Below are positions 1 through 11,300 of a DNA stretch of 64,000 bases, piece after piece; the stretch's first letter is position 1, and the number at the start of each line of letters is the position of its first letter. Under the pieces are notes generated by a model, which worked only from the letters and a program-made list of their open reading frames with translations, made no database searches and was not told where the DNA came from. A program made the position numbers and the translations under genes. This DNA comes from JANNBN01 sp031430595 (GTDB lineage: Bacteria; Actinomycetota; Acidimicrobiia; Acidimicrobiales; JANYDT01): contig JANPBU010000035.1 in assembly GCA_031430595.1 (NCBI GenBank), positions 124,001-188,000 of the forward strand. The letters run 5' to 3'.

Positions 1-197
1 TTCCCGCACACGAAGACCCCGTATGCACCGTGCCAATGGTCTGCAGACATGGCGGGGCCGCCAGAGTCGACGTTCTGACCGGTGATGGTGGGGACGCTTG
101 CGACGCTGGTTGGCGGAACCACTGCACCCGAATTGCATCCAATCAAGACAACTGAACACACCGAGGCTGCAACCGAAAGGAACCGTAAAGACAACAC
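1..197 (-). CDS. Partial secreted lipoprotein, function unknown
   Basis: This is the 5' part of a gene that runs off the left edge of the window. The reading frame begins at GTG (197) or the adjacent TTG. It encodes a short hydrophobic signal with a lipobox (VVLIGC, Cys near residue 21), a low-complexity linker rich in Val/Pro/Thr/Ser, and then a motif reading DHWHGAYGVFVCG. Proteins with a similar His/Trp/Cys motif occur as uncharacterised exported proteins of actinobacteria (recollection, not checked). No Shine-Dalgarno is convincing, so the start is uncertain. It lies downstream of ilvC on the same strand. Confidence 0.55.
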   Translation of the reverse strand, partial: MLSLRFLSVAASVCSVVLIGCNSGAVVPPTSVASVPTITGQNVDSGGPAMSADHWHGAYGVFVCG

Positions 198-274
198 CCC
201 CCAATCATTGCCTACGAACGGGTGCGCGCGGTTTCCGGCTGGCTAACTTTCGCCAGCCAGAACCCTCCGCATAC

Positions 275-1306
275 TTAGTTAGAGCCGCCTGCTGCGTCTT
301 CAACCTTTTGTTTACCAGCTGAAATCCACGGCATCATCGCTCGAAGCTCAGCACCCGTCTTTTCGATTGGATGTGCTTTTCCGGCGGCTCGCAGTGCGTT
401 GAAACTTGGTGATCCGGCCTTGTAATCGGCAATGAATTCCTTCGCAAATTCACCGCTGGTGATTTCGCCCAGAATTTTCCGCATTTCATCTTTCGTACCG
501 TCAGTAATGATTCGCGGGCCACGGGTAAGGTCGCCGTACTCAGCGGTTGTCGAGATGGAATACCGCATTCCAGAGATACCCTGTTCGTACATCAGGTCGA
601 CGATGAGCTTCACTTCATGGAGGCACTCGAAATACGCCATTTCTGGCTGGTATCCAGCTTCCACGAGGGTTTCGAAACCCATTTGGACGAGACGGGTCAG
701 GCCACCACACAGCACAACCTGCTCACCAAACAGATCGGTTTCGGTTTCTTCTGCGAACGTGGTTTCGATGACGCCGGCGCGAGCGCCGCCTACCCCGTAT
801 GCATACGAAAGCGCGAGCGACTTTGCTTTTCCGCTGGCGTCTTGGTGCACTGCAATAAGGGCTGGTACGCCGCCGCCTTCCGTGTACGTTCGACGAACGA
901 GATGTCCTGGGCCCTTCGGGGCAATCATGATGACATCGATGTCGGCGGCTGGCTTCACGAGTTCAAAGCGAACGTTCAAACCGTGAGCAAACGCGACGGC
1001 TTGACCGGCAGAGAGGTTCGGGGCAACGTCACGGTCAAATACTTCGGCAATATCGGTATCGGGAAGTGTGATCATCACGAGGTCGGCCCATGCAGAAGCC
1101 TCTGGCATTGACAACACCTTGAGACCGGCTGCTTCAGCCTTGGCCTTCGATGACGAACCTTCGCGTAGGCCAACGACCACGTCGACGCCTGATTCCTTCA
1201 GATTGAGTGCGTGGGCATGTCCTTGCGAGCCGTAGCCAAGGATGGCCACTTTTGTTCCCAAAATGATTGACGGGTCAGCATCTTTTTCGTAATAAACGGT
1301 AGCCAT
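275..1306 (-). CDS. ilvC: Ketol-acid reductoisomerase (IlvC)
   Basis: Catalyses the NADPH- and Mg-dependent rearrangement and reduction of acetolactate or acetohydroxybutyrate, the second common step of Val/Ile/Leu synthesis, in the cytosol. The 343-residue product is a class I enzyme. It has the Rossmann motif GYGSQGHAHALN near residue 25, then the IMIAPKGPGHLVRRTY segment, then the C-terminal helical domain with ETETDLFGEQ and YSISTTAEYGD. I chose the ATG at 1306 because AAGGAG lies at good spacing in front of it; upstream extensions lack one. It stands alone, about 18.5 kb from ilvBN, and is divergent from an IlvY-like LysR gene. Confidence 0.96.
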   Translation of the reverse strand: MATVYYEKDADPSIILGTKVAILGYGSQGHAHALNLKESGVDVVVGLREGSSSKAKAEAAGLKVLSMPEASAWADLVMITLPDTDIAEVFDRDVAPNLSAGQAVAFAHGLNVRFELVKPAADIDVIMIAPKGPGHLVRRTYTEGGGVPALIAVHQDASGKAKSLALSYAYGVGGARAGVIETTFAEETETDLFGEQVVLCGGLTRLVQMGFETLVEAGYQPEMAYFECLHEVKLIVDLMYEQGISGMRYSISTTAEYGDLTRGPRIITDGTKDEMRKILGEITSGEFAKEFIADYKAGSPSFNALRAAGKAHPIEKTGAELRAMMPWISAGKQKVEDAAGGSN

Positions 1307-1435
1307 GATCGTGCTCCTTGTTGAGGTTTGCAACCATTCTGACCTATTCGCAATGATGCGTACAGCGCAGTTTTAGGGCCTAGTTGATGCGTAAACCGGA
1401 TCAGCAGCATTCGTTAACCGTGCGATGCTTGACTT
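1307..1435. promoter_or_regulatory. Divergent ilvC / LysR intergenic region
   Basis: This 129-bp gap separates the divergent starts of ilvC (1306, minus) and the LysR gene (1436, plus). Promoters for both must lie here or just inside it. LysR regulators normally bind a T-N11-A type site in such gaps. I could not single out one clear palindrome by eye, so only the arrangement supports a regulatory role. Confidence 0.4.
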
Positions 1436-2275
1436 ATGCCAGAGCTTGACGACATGCGACTCACCATCGCAGCTGCTGAAGTCACCACGTTTGGGGCCGT
1501 CGCTCGAACCTTTCACGTGAGCCAATCGACGGTCTCGCGGGCTGTACAGCGGGTCGAGATTTCGCTCGGACGTACTCTGTTTACGCGCAGCGGACGCTCC
1601 GTTGAGCTTCAAGGTGATGCTGTCGCGGTAGTCGAAGGACTACGCGACGTGGTACATCAGTGGGATCAACTCGTAGCCACCTCACAAGCTCTTATAGGAA
1701 GTGAACTGACGATTTTTTGTACGGTAACGGCGAGTCAACTCATTGCTCCGCCGCTACTCGAAGCGTTTCGCCGTCGGCGCCCAGACGTTCACCTCGACCT
1801 TCGAACCGGGCCAGCAGGTGCTGCGGTTGACGCCGTGGCCTCGGGCGTTGTAGCGACCGCCATTGCCCCGTTGCCGAACCGGCTTCCATCAGGGCTCATT
1901 GGTGCCGCCATCGAGACCAGCCCGTTCGTTGCTGTCGCACCGGTTGACGTCAAGTCGTTCAATGGACAAACCGTAATTGTGTCGCGTCAGGGTCTTATAC
2001 GAGACCTTGCAGAACGGTGGGTTCGAGCAGCCCTTCCTCGGGGCACCAACATGCGTGACGCCGAAACAAACGAAGAGGTTCTCGCGTTGGCAGCACTTGG
2101 TTCAGGCATTGCGATCATCCCTGAGTTAGTGCTGCGAGCTAGCCCGCTTAAACAGCGGGTGCGGGTACTTACCCCGACGTTGCCGCTGCCCTCGGTAACC
2201 GTTGGTCTCGTTGCCCGTCGCCGAGACGTCACAACTCAACCGCTCGCCGACCTGTGGGATCTCGTCAATTCGTGA
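1436..2275 (+). CDS. LysR-family regulator, IlvY-like
   Basis: A 279-residue LysR-type DNA-binding regulator. The N-terminal winged helix-turn-helix shows TFGAVARTFHVSQSTVSRAV, followed by the LGRTLFTRSGRSVEL segment typical of the family. The rest is the periplasmic-binding-protein-like effector domain. It is transcribed divergently from ilvC, as ilvY is from ilvC in enterobacteria, and the HTH wording resembles IlvY. I therefore infer control of ilvC in response to acetolactate-type inducers. The family is certain; the IlvY role is an inference. Start is ATG 1436. Confidence 0.85.
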   Translation: MPELDDMRLTIAAAEVTTFGAVARTFHVSQSTVSRAVQRVEISLGRTLFTRSGRSVELQGDAVAVVEGLRDVVHQWDQLVATSQALIGSELTIFCTVTASQLIAPPLLEAFRRRRPDVHLDLRTGPAGAAVDAVASGVVATAIAPLPNRLPSGLIGAAIETSPFVAVAPVDVKSFNGQTVIVSRQGLIRDLAERWVRAALPRGTNMRDAETNEEVLALAALGSGIAIIPELVLRASPLKQRVRVLTPTLPLPSVTVGLVARRRDVTTQPLADLWDLVNS

Positions 2276-2341
2276 GCCGGTTGGAATAGCCACTTACATC
2301 TCGAATCTGCTGAGCGAACGACCACTCGATTGCGATCCTGA

Positions 2342-5300
2342 CTAGTTGCGATTTTGTGTGCGTTGACGGGCACTCACGAGCAGCACCAAGCCGCTGAGCG
2401 ATAGCAACAGAGCAATCAGGACCAAGGTCTCGGAATTGGTGCCGGTGAGCGGAATTCGACTCGGTGCTGGCCTATAGGGGAAGCGAATATTTACTGATTC
2501 AGCACCCGACACAGTGACCCGAATGCCGCGACTATTGATTGATGGTGCCAACTCTGGCGGAACCGTCGTTGGATCAACCTCGATCGTGTAATCACCATCG
2601 GCGAGCTTAGTAAATTCGAAGTCCGGCCCCGCGGTTGTTGTAGCGACCACCACACCGTTTCGCAGTAGGCGCACCTTTACGCCGCTGATCGCTTTTTCGC
2701 CTGGGTCGAGTAGGCCGTTCCCGTTGATATCGATCCATACTGTTCCAGAGATCTTTCCGGTGGACGCTGGCTCGACCGGTGGTGGCGACACAGGTGCACC
2801 TGGTACCGGCGGAATCGTTGCCGTTGTCGTTGTCTGGTTTTGGACGGTAGTTGCCACTCGGGCCGGTTCACTGACACCAATCGAGGACGTGCCGTTAGGG
2901 TTGATCGTCGTCGGGATCGTTGGTGTTTCAGTTGTCGGGGTCGTCCCGATGGTTGGCGGAACAGTCGTGGTCGTCGGCGGAACAGTCGTGGTCGTCGACG
3001 GAACAGTCGTGGTCGTCGGCGGAACCGTTGTCGTGGTTGTGGTTGTGGTTGTGGTCGGCACTATGCGCACGACAGGGGTGGTAACCCGCGAGGTTAACGA
3101 GGTAACCGTGGCCGCGTTCGGTCCCACACCCGACGCGCGTGCGGTATTCACGATCGAACCGGTGTCGGCGTCGGTTGACTTGACCAGGTAGGTCGCAGTG
3201 CACGTCGCCGTCGCCCTTGGAGCAAGCGGTCCGGTCGGACACGTGACGGCCGAGAGGCCAACCAAAGCATCATCGACACTTACCGATTGCAACGTCACGT
3301 TGCCGCTGTTCGTCACAGCAAAGCGATACGTCAACGTGTCACCGATGGTCACCGTCGAAGAGCCATCAGCGTCGTTGTTGCTGGCAAGTGACTTGACCAG
3401 CGAGATTCGTGGGCCCTGGGGCGTCACCGTGGTTACTGTCGAAGGCACCGACAGCACTGTTGCTCCACCAGACGTTGTTCCCTGAGCAGTTGCGGTGTTA
3501 ACGATTGAACCGGCGTCAACATCGAGTTGCGTAACCACGTATGCGGCCGAGCAGTTCACCGTTACCCCCGGTGCAAGCGACCCGCCAGGGCATGTCACTG
3601 CCGACAACCCAACCATTGGATCGTTTACGCCAACCGAAGCAAGCGTGACGTTACCGGTGTTGGTGATCGCAAATTGGTAAGTCAACGTATCGCCGAAGCT
3701 GACCGTCGTCGAAGCATCAGCATCGTTGTTGGCGCCCAACGATTTGGTGAGCGACACGACCGGATTGCGAGGAGGCGACACCGTTACCGTCGAAGGGGCT
3801 GAAGTCAGTACTACTCCGACTGGGGTCGTACCCTGCGCCCTTGCTGTATTTGAAAGCGTGCCAGCATCAATATCTGCTTGGCTAACAAGGTAAGTACCTG
3901 TACAGATCGTTGTTGCTCCGGGCGAGATCGACTGAGCTGTGCACAGAGTAAGCGTGAGACCCGGCTTCGGGTCAACAATTCCAACAAATGACAGGGTTAC
4001 TTGGCCGGTATTTTGGACATTGAAGGTGTACGTCAGCGTGTCACCCGCCGTTACCGTACCGCTGCCATCGCGGTCATCGTTATTCGACAAACTCTTCAGA
4101 ACCGTTAAAACAGCAACAGTCGGAACCGACGTTTCGACAGTTGCTAGCAGTGAGGTTACCGGTACACCTGTAGTTGTTACCCCCGAAGCGGTGGCACTGT
4201 TGTCGACGCTTCCGACATCGGCATCGGCTTGCGTGACTACATAGGTTGCCGTGCAGGTCGTCGACACGTTCGGCGCGAGGGTCGTTGCCGCACAGTTCAC
4301 TGTTGAAACACCCGGCATCGAATCGTTGACCACTAAGTTCGAAACAGTTACGTTGCCGGTATTCGACACCGAGAACGTGTAGTTAAGCGTGTCGCCCACG
4401 CTCACTTTGTTGTTTCCGTCACTATCAACGGTTGAACTGACCGATTTGGTGGTGGCCAGTTGACGAGATTGCGGCACCAGAGTTGTAACCGACGAGTTCG
4501 GCGTAGTGAGTGCCGGGCCTGACGGCGGACGAGCGGTCGCCCGTGCGGCGTTAACGATCCGGCCTGCGTCGACGTCGGCCTGGGTCACAACGTAGGTCGC
4601 GGTACACAGCACCGTTGAACCAGGAGTTAACGTCGTGGACGGACAAGCAATCGGTGACAACCCAACAAGCGGGTCGGTAACGACCAGCGAGTTCAGTGAG
4701 ACGTTTCCGGCATTTGACACTGCGAATTGATATGTCAACGTGTCGTTAATGCTTACCGTAGTGCTGTTATCGGCATCGACCGACAAGTTCATCGTTTTGA
4801 CAATCCGCAGATCACCGGTCTGAGGAACCGCTATAGCGAACAACGACTGGTTCGACTGAACCGTGGTACTGCTCGGTGTCGTCGCCAAGGCCTGGGCTGT
4901 GTTGTTAACCGTTCCAAGATCCACGTCGGCTTGGGTAACTACATAAGTCGCGCTGCAACTGACTGTCACTCCCGGGTTAACAGAACCAGCAGGGCAAACG
5001 ATTGGCGACAGCCCAACGTGCGGGTCAGAGATGCTCAGCGCACTGAGGGTTACATTTCCGGTATTCGAGACCGCAAACTGATACGTGAAGGTATCGCCCT
5101 TGGTAACCGTGGTTGTTGAGTCGGCATCGACAGTCAGCGAGCCGGTCTTTGTCAACGACAAGCTGGCCGACTGCGCAACGGCGACCGTGGTGCTTGCCGG
5201 AATCGAAATCGCTGTTCCTGAAGGTGGTGTTGCGGTCGCTGTTGCTGAGTTAGTGATCGAACCAGCATCGATGTCGGCCTGTTTGACCACATACGTTGCC

Positions 5301-8300
5301 GTACAGGTCAACGTGGAGGAAGGTGCAAGGGCAGGGGCGGGGCACACGACCGCCGATGCACCGATCAGCAGATCACTCACCGAGATCAGCGTGAGGGTGA
5401 CGTTGCCCGTGTTGACCAGCTTGAAGCTGAAGGTCAGCGTGTCGTTTACCGAGATGGTCGCATTGTTGTCTTCATCAGCGTTGGCAGTAAACGTCTTGGC
5501 GTGCGTCATCGAAGCGCTTTGCGGAACCGGCATTGTCGCTGTGGATGTGGGCGACGAGATGACTGCACCGGAAGGAGTTGTGGCCAATGCCGATGCCACG
5601 TTGACGATTGCGCCTTGGTCGACGTCGGATTGTGTGACCACATATGTTGCTGTGCAGGTTGCAGATGCCCCCGGATTCAGCGGGGAAACCGGGCAATTGA
5701 TGGCTGACAGCCCAGGTTTGGGATCGGTGATGGCAATATTTCGGAGCGTGACCGAACCGGTATTCGTTACGTTAAAGGAATAGGTGATCGTATCCCCCAA
5801 CGACACCGTGGTGCTGGTGTCGGCGTCATTCGTGAGGTTGACTGACTTGATCAACTCGACTCGCCTCACCTGCGGAACTGGTCGAACCACGGTGTCATCG
5901 GGCGAAGCCACCGGCCTTAAGGATGGGTTGACGGCGATGGCGTGAGCGGTGTTAGTGATCGATCCGGCATCGGCGTCAGCCTGGGTCACGATGTAGTTGG
6001 CACTGCACGAAGTTGTCGCATTTGGTGCCAGGGTTGCGAGCAAACACGTGAGAGGAGAAAGCCCTACGTGGGGGTCGATAATCGCCAGCGCGCTGATGGT
6101 TACATTTCCAGTATTGGTTACGGCGAAGTTGTAGGTGAGCGTGTCACCCTTCGAAACGGTGGCGCTGCTGTCAGCATCAATACCAATCGAGACTGACTTC
6201 ACCATCTGTAGCGAAGTCGTTTGCATGATGGGGGTCGTCGCCGTCGAATTCGGTGAACTGACCATGGTACCGATGGGCGCGGTAGCCGTGGCTGCTGCGG
6301 TGTTGACGATCGAGCCTGCGTCAACATCAACTTGTGTAACTACGTACGTAGCGGTGCATACGGTGGTTGCACCTGGGGCGATCGATGTGACAGGGCAGCC
6401 AATGCTCGACAGGCCAACCATTGGGTCTGCGACTGAAATCGACCCGAGCGCGACATTGCCAGTATTGGAAACAGCGAAACGGTAAGTAAGCGTATCTCCC
6501 CTGGTGACGCCTGCGCTACCGTCGACGTCGTTATTCGAGCCAAGTGTTTTAGTCAGGGTGACTGACGGTATCTGCGGTACCGACGTTGTTGATGTACCAG
6601 TCGCGTTCACTGTAACGGCGTTCGGTGCGGCTGCTGTAGCTGTTGCGGTATTCGCAATGGTGCCTGCGTCAACGTCAGCCTGGGTGACCACATAGGTGGC
6701 GGTGCAGTTCGTGGCCGCGTCCGGGGGCAACGTCGATACCGGACAGATAACGGCACTCAAACCAACCATTGGATCATTAACACCGACCGACGCAAGGGAG
6801 ACGTTGCCGGTGTTACGCACCACAAAGGTGTACGTGAGCGTGTCGCCACGAGAGATCGAGGTGCTTGCATCTGCATCGATAGTCAGGGCCGACGACTTGG
6901 CCAGCGTGATCGATGCTGACCGGGTGAGAGGTGTCGTTACCGTGGCGTTCGGTGAACTTATTGCAACCCCGGTCGGTGGGATGGCTGAGGCACGGGCAGT
7001 GTTGTTGATTGACCCGGCATCAACGTCGAGTTGAGTAACTACGTAGGCGGCGGTGCACTGCGTCGACGCACCGATGGCAAGCGTGGTTACGGTACAGGAA
7101 ATGGTACCGAGGCCCGGCAACGGATCAATAATGCTAAGCGCGCTAAGCGTAACATTGCCGCTATTGCTAACCGAGAACGTGTACGTAAGGGTGTCACCCT
7201 TCGAAAATGCCCCGTTGTTGTCAGCATCGTTGAACAGGGTCACGGCTTTCGCTAGTGAAAGTGAGGGGGCTTGACTAATCGGAGTGGTTGTCGACGAGTT
7301 GTTTGACGTAACGGTCGAACCACTCGGAGCAACACCGCTGGCGTTAGCCGTATTGACAATCGAGCCAGCGTTGACATCGGCCTGGGTGATCGTGCGAGTC
7401 GCCGAGCAAGTCGCAGTTAGGCCAGGGGCCAGTGTCGTCGGCAGACAAGTGACAACCGACAAACCGACCAGAGGATCGCTGACACTCAGCCCGCTTAGCG
7501 AGACGTTTCCGGTGTTGGTTAGTCCAAACGAGAATGTCTGCACATCACCCAACGATGCACCTGTCGGGGCGGCATCTGTTGTGATCGCTACCGACTTGAC
7601 CAATGACAAAGCTGAGTTCTGAGCGATCGGTGTAGTCGTCGACGAATTGTTTGACGTGACTGGTGGTCCGGTCGGTGGTGTCGCCGTAGCCGAAGCACTG
7701 TTGATGATTGATCCGGCATTCACGTCGTCCTGGGTGATGACACTCGTCGCCGTACAGGTGATGGTTGTACCGGGGGCCAAGGTGGTCGACGGACATAATA
7801 TCGACGAGAGACCCGGCAATGCATCGCTCACACTCAACAAACTCAGTGTCACATTTCCCGTATTGGTGGCAGCAAACGAGAACGTCAGTACGTCGTTCAA
7901 TGATGCCCCCGTTGGCCCCGTGTCGGTAGTGATGGCGACCGATTTGACCAACGACAGCACTGGTGCCTGCGTGATCGCTGTGCTGGTCGACGATGGACTC
8001 GACGTGACGTTCGCACCACTCGGAGGCGTTCCGCTTGCGGTAGCCGTGTTGTTGATTGACCCAGCGTTCATGTCAGCCTGCGTTATGGTTCGCGTCGCCG
8101 TACAGGTCGTTGAAACGTTCGGCGCGAGCGTCGTAGCGGGGCAGCTGACAGCAGACAAACCAGCCAGTGGGTCGGTGACGCCGACCGCACTCAATGTCAC
8201 GTTTCCAATATTCGTCACGAGGAACGAGAACGTCTGCACGTCACCCAAAGACGCACCCGATGGGGCTGCGTCAGTGGTGATCGCCACGCTCTTTACTAAC

Positions 8301-11300
8301 GTGATCGATGAGGCCTGAGAGATCGCCGTAGTGGTCGACGAGTTGTTCGACGTGATTCTGAGACCACTCGGAGGGTTGGCGCTGGCTGATGCGGTGTTGA
8401 TGATCGACCCAGAATCGACGTCGACCTGGGTGATAGTTCGAGTAGCGGTGCAGTTCATCGATGTACCCGGGGCGAGCGTCGTCGCTGCACAGTTGATAGC
8501 GGAAAGACCAACTAATGGGTCAGTAATTCCAACTGACGTTAGGGTCACGTTTCCGGTATTCATCACTGCGAACAAGAAGGTTTGTGTGTCGCCCAACGAT
8601 GCGCCCGAAGGTGTTGCGTCGGTAGTGATCGACACACTCTTGGTCAGCGTGATCGTCTTGATCTGAGCAACGGGGGTGGTTGTTGACGAGGGTGGCGAAG
8701 TAACCGTGGTGCCTGATGGACTAACACCGCTGGCAGTCGCAGTGTTACTGATCGACCCTGCGTCGACGTCGGCCTGGGTAATCGTGCGTGTTGCGGTGCA
8801 GGTCATCGATGCGGCGGGGCCGAGCGTGGTGACCGGACAGGTGACGGCGAAAGTTCCGGGTAGCGGGTCGGCCACGGCGACGGCGGTCAATGTCACGCTG
8901 CCATTGTTCGTAACGAGGAAGGAGAACGTCTGGGTGTCAGCTAACGATGCACCAATCGGAGCGACGTCGTTGGTAATGGAGGCTGACTTGATGACCGAAA
9001 TGGTGGTGGTCTGGGCGATTGGTGTTGTTGTCGACGAAGTATTCGACGTGATCGCCGAACCAGTAAGTGGTAAGCCCGTGGCAGACGCGGTGTTGATGAC
9101 CGACCCGGCGTCCACATCGGCCTGCGTGATGGTCCGCGTCGCCGTACACGTAGTCGAACCACCCGGAGCAAGCGTTGACAACGGACAGGTGATCGCCGAT
9201 AGACCTGGCAACGCATCGGTGACAACCACAGCCGACAAGGTGACGTTGCCCGTGTTAATAACGGCAAACGAGAAGGTTTGCGTGTCGCCAAACGAAGCAC
9301 CGGTTGGTGCGACATCCGTGGTCAGAGCCGCTGATTTAGTCAACGACAATGTCGGGTTCTGAGCAATCGGGGTTGATGTCAATGACGGTGCCGAAGTGAT
9401 AGCCGCATCGCTCGGTGGCGTGCCACTGGCGGTTGCAGTGTTATCGATAGTTCCAGCATTCACATCGGCCTGAGTGATGGTTCGTGTGGCTGAGCATGTC
9501 GTCGACCCGGCCGGGGCGAGAGTAGTTAGCGGGCATGTAATTGCTGACAGACCGGCCAACGGATCGTTGACGGTGACGGCAGTGAAGGTGACGTTGCCTG
9601 TATTCGTGACAGCGAACAAGAACGTCTGCGTGTCGCCCAACGACGGGCCAGTTGGTGCAGTGTCGTTGCTCAGCACCACACTCTTCACCAACGTGATCAC
9701 CTTCGACTGATTGATCGGCGTGGTTGTTGACGAGTTGTTCGACGTGACTGCCGCACCGCTCGGTGGCGCACCACTTACTGTTGCGGTATTGAGAATCGAC
9801 CCGGCGTTTACATCAGCTTGTGTGATGGTTCGAGTCGCCGAACATGTCGTCGTCGCCCCGGGTGCCAAAGTGGTAAGCGGGCAGTTGATTGCGGACAAAC
9901 CGACCAACGGATCAGACACGCCGACGCTCGTCAGCGTCACATTGCCCGTATTAGCCACCAAGAAGGAGAACGTCTGCGTGTCGCCCAACGACGGGCCAGT
10001 TGGTGCAGTGTCGTTGCTCAGCACCACACTCTTCACCAACGTGATCACCTTCGACTGATTGATCGGCGTGGTTGTAGACGAACTATTCGAGGTGACCAAC
10101 GCCCCGCTCGGTGGGGTGCCACTGGCAGTCGCAGTGTTGTCAATGGTTCCAGCGTTTACATCAGCTTGTGTGATGGTTCGTGTGGCTGAGCATGTCGTCG
10201 ACCCGCCCGGGGCCAGGGTGATCGACGGACACGAGATCGCTGACAATCCAGCCAGCGGATCAGCAACGCTGCCACTCGTTAGCGTCACGTTTCCAGTGTT
10301 TGTTACCAAGAACGAGAACGTCTGCACATCACCCAACGACGCACCGGTAGGTGCGGTGTCGGAAGTAATCGCAACACTCTTACTCAGGGTGATGGTCTTA
10401 GTTTGCGCAATAGGGGTCGTGGTTGACGAGTTATTCGATGTGATCGTCGTCCCGCTTGGCGATTCGCCACTCACCGAGGCTGTATTTAGGATCGACCCAG
10501 CGTTCACGTCAGCCTGAGTGATAGTTCGCGTTCCCGAACACGTCGTCGAAGCACCCGGCGCCAGAGTAGTAAGCGGGCAGGTGATCGCTGACAATCCAGC
10601 CAGCGGATCAGCAACGCTGACACTCGTTAGCGTCACGTTTCCAGTGTTTGTTACCAAGAACGAGAACGTCTGCACATCACCCAACGACGCACCAACTGGC
10701 GATACATCTGTTGTAATCGCTACCGATTTCGTCAACGTCAGGTTCTTTGTCTGGGCGATCGGCGTCGAAGTTGACGATGATGCCGATGTCACGACCGCTC
10801 CACTCGGAGGCCTGCCGCTGACTGTTGCTGTGTTGGTCACCATACCTGCGTTTACGTTGGCCTGCGAGATCACGCGAGTAGCAGTGCAGGTCGTTGATGC
10901 ATTTGGAACCAGTGAGGTTGCTGGACACGACACGCTTGAGAGACCAGGGAGGAGGTCGTTAACCGTAATGGTACTTAGGGTCACATTCCCAGTATTCGTC
11001 ACCAAGAACGAGAACGTCTGTACATCACCCAACGACGCACCCGTAGGTGCAGCGTCAGTAGTGATCGCCACGGTCTTTGTGAGGCTGATCGACTGCGATT
11101 GGTTAATTGGCGTGGTGGTTGAAGAGTTGTTCGAGCTGAACGGCACGCCACTCGGCGGAGTCGCACTAGCCGAGGCCGTATTGACAATCGACCCAGCATT
11201 CACGTCAGCCTGAGTAATGGTTCGAGTGGCCGTACAGTTCGTCGAGCCACCAATCGCCAACGTCGTCGCGGCACAGGTCACTGCCGAAAGGCCAGCTAGC

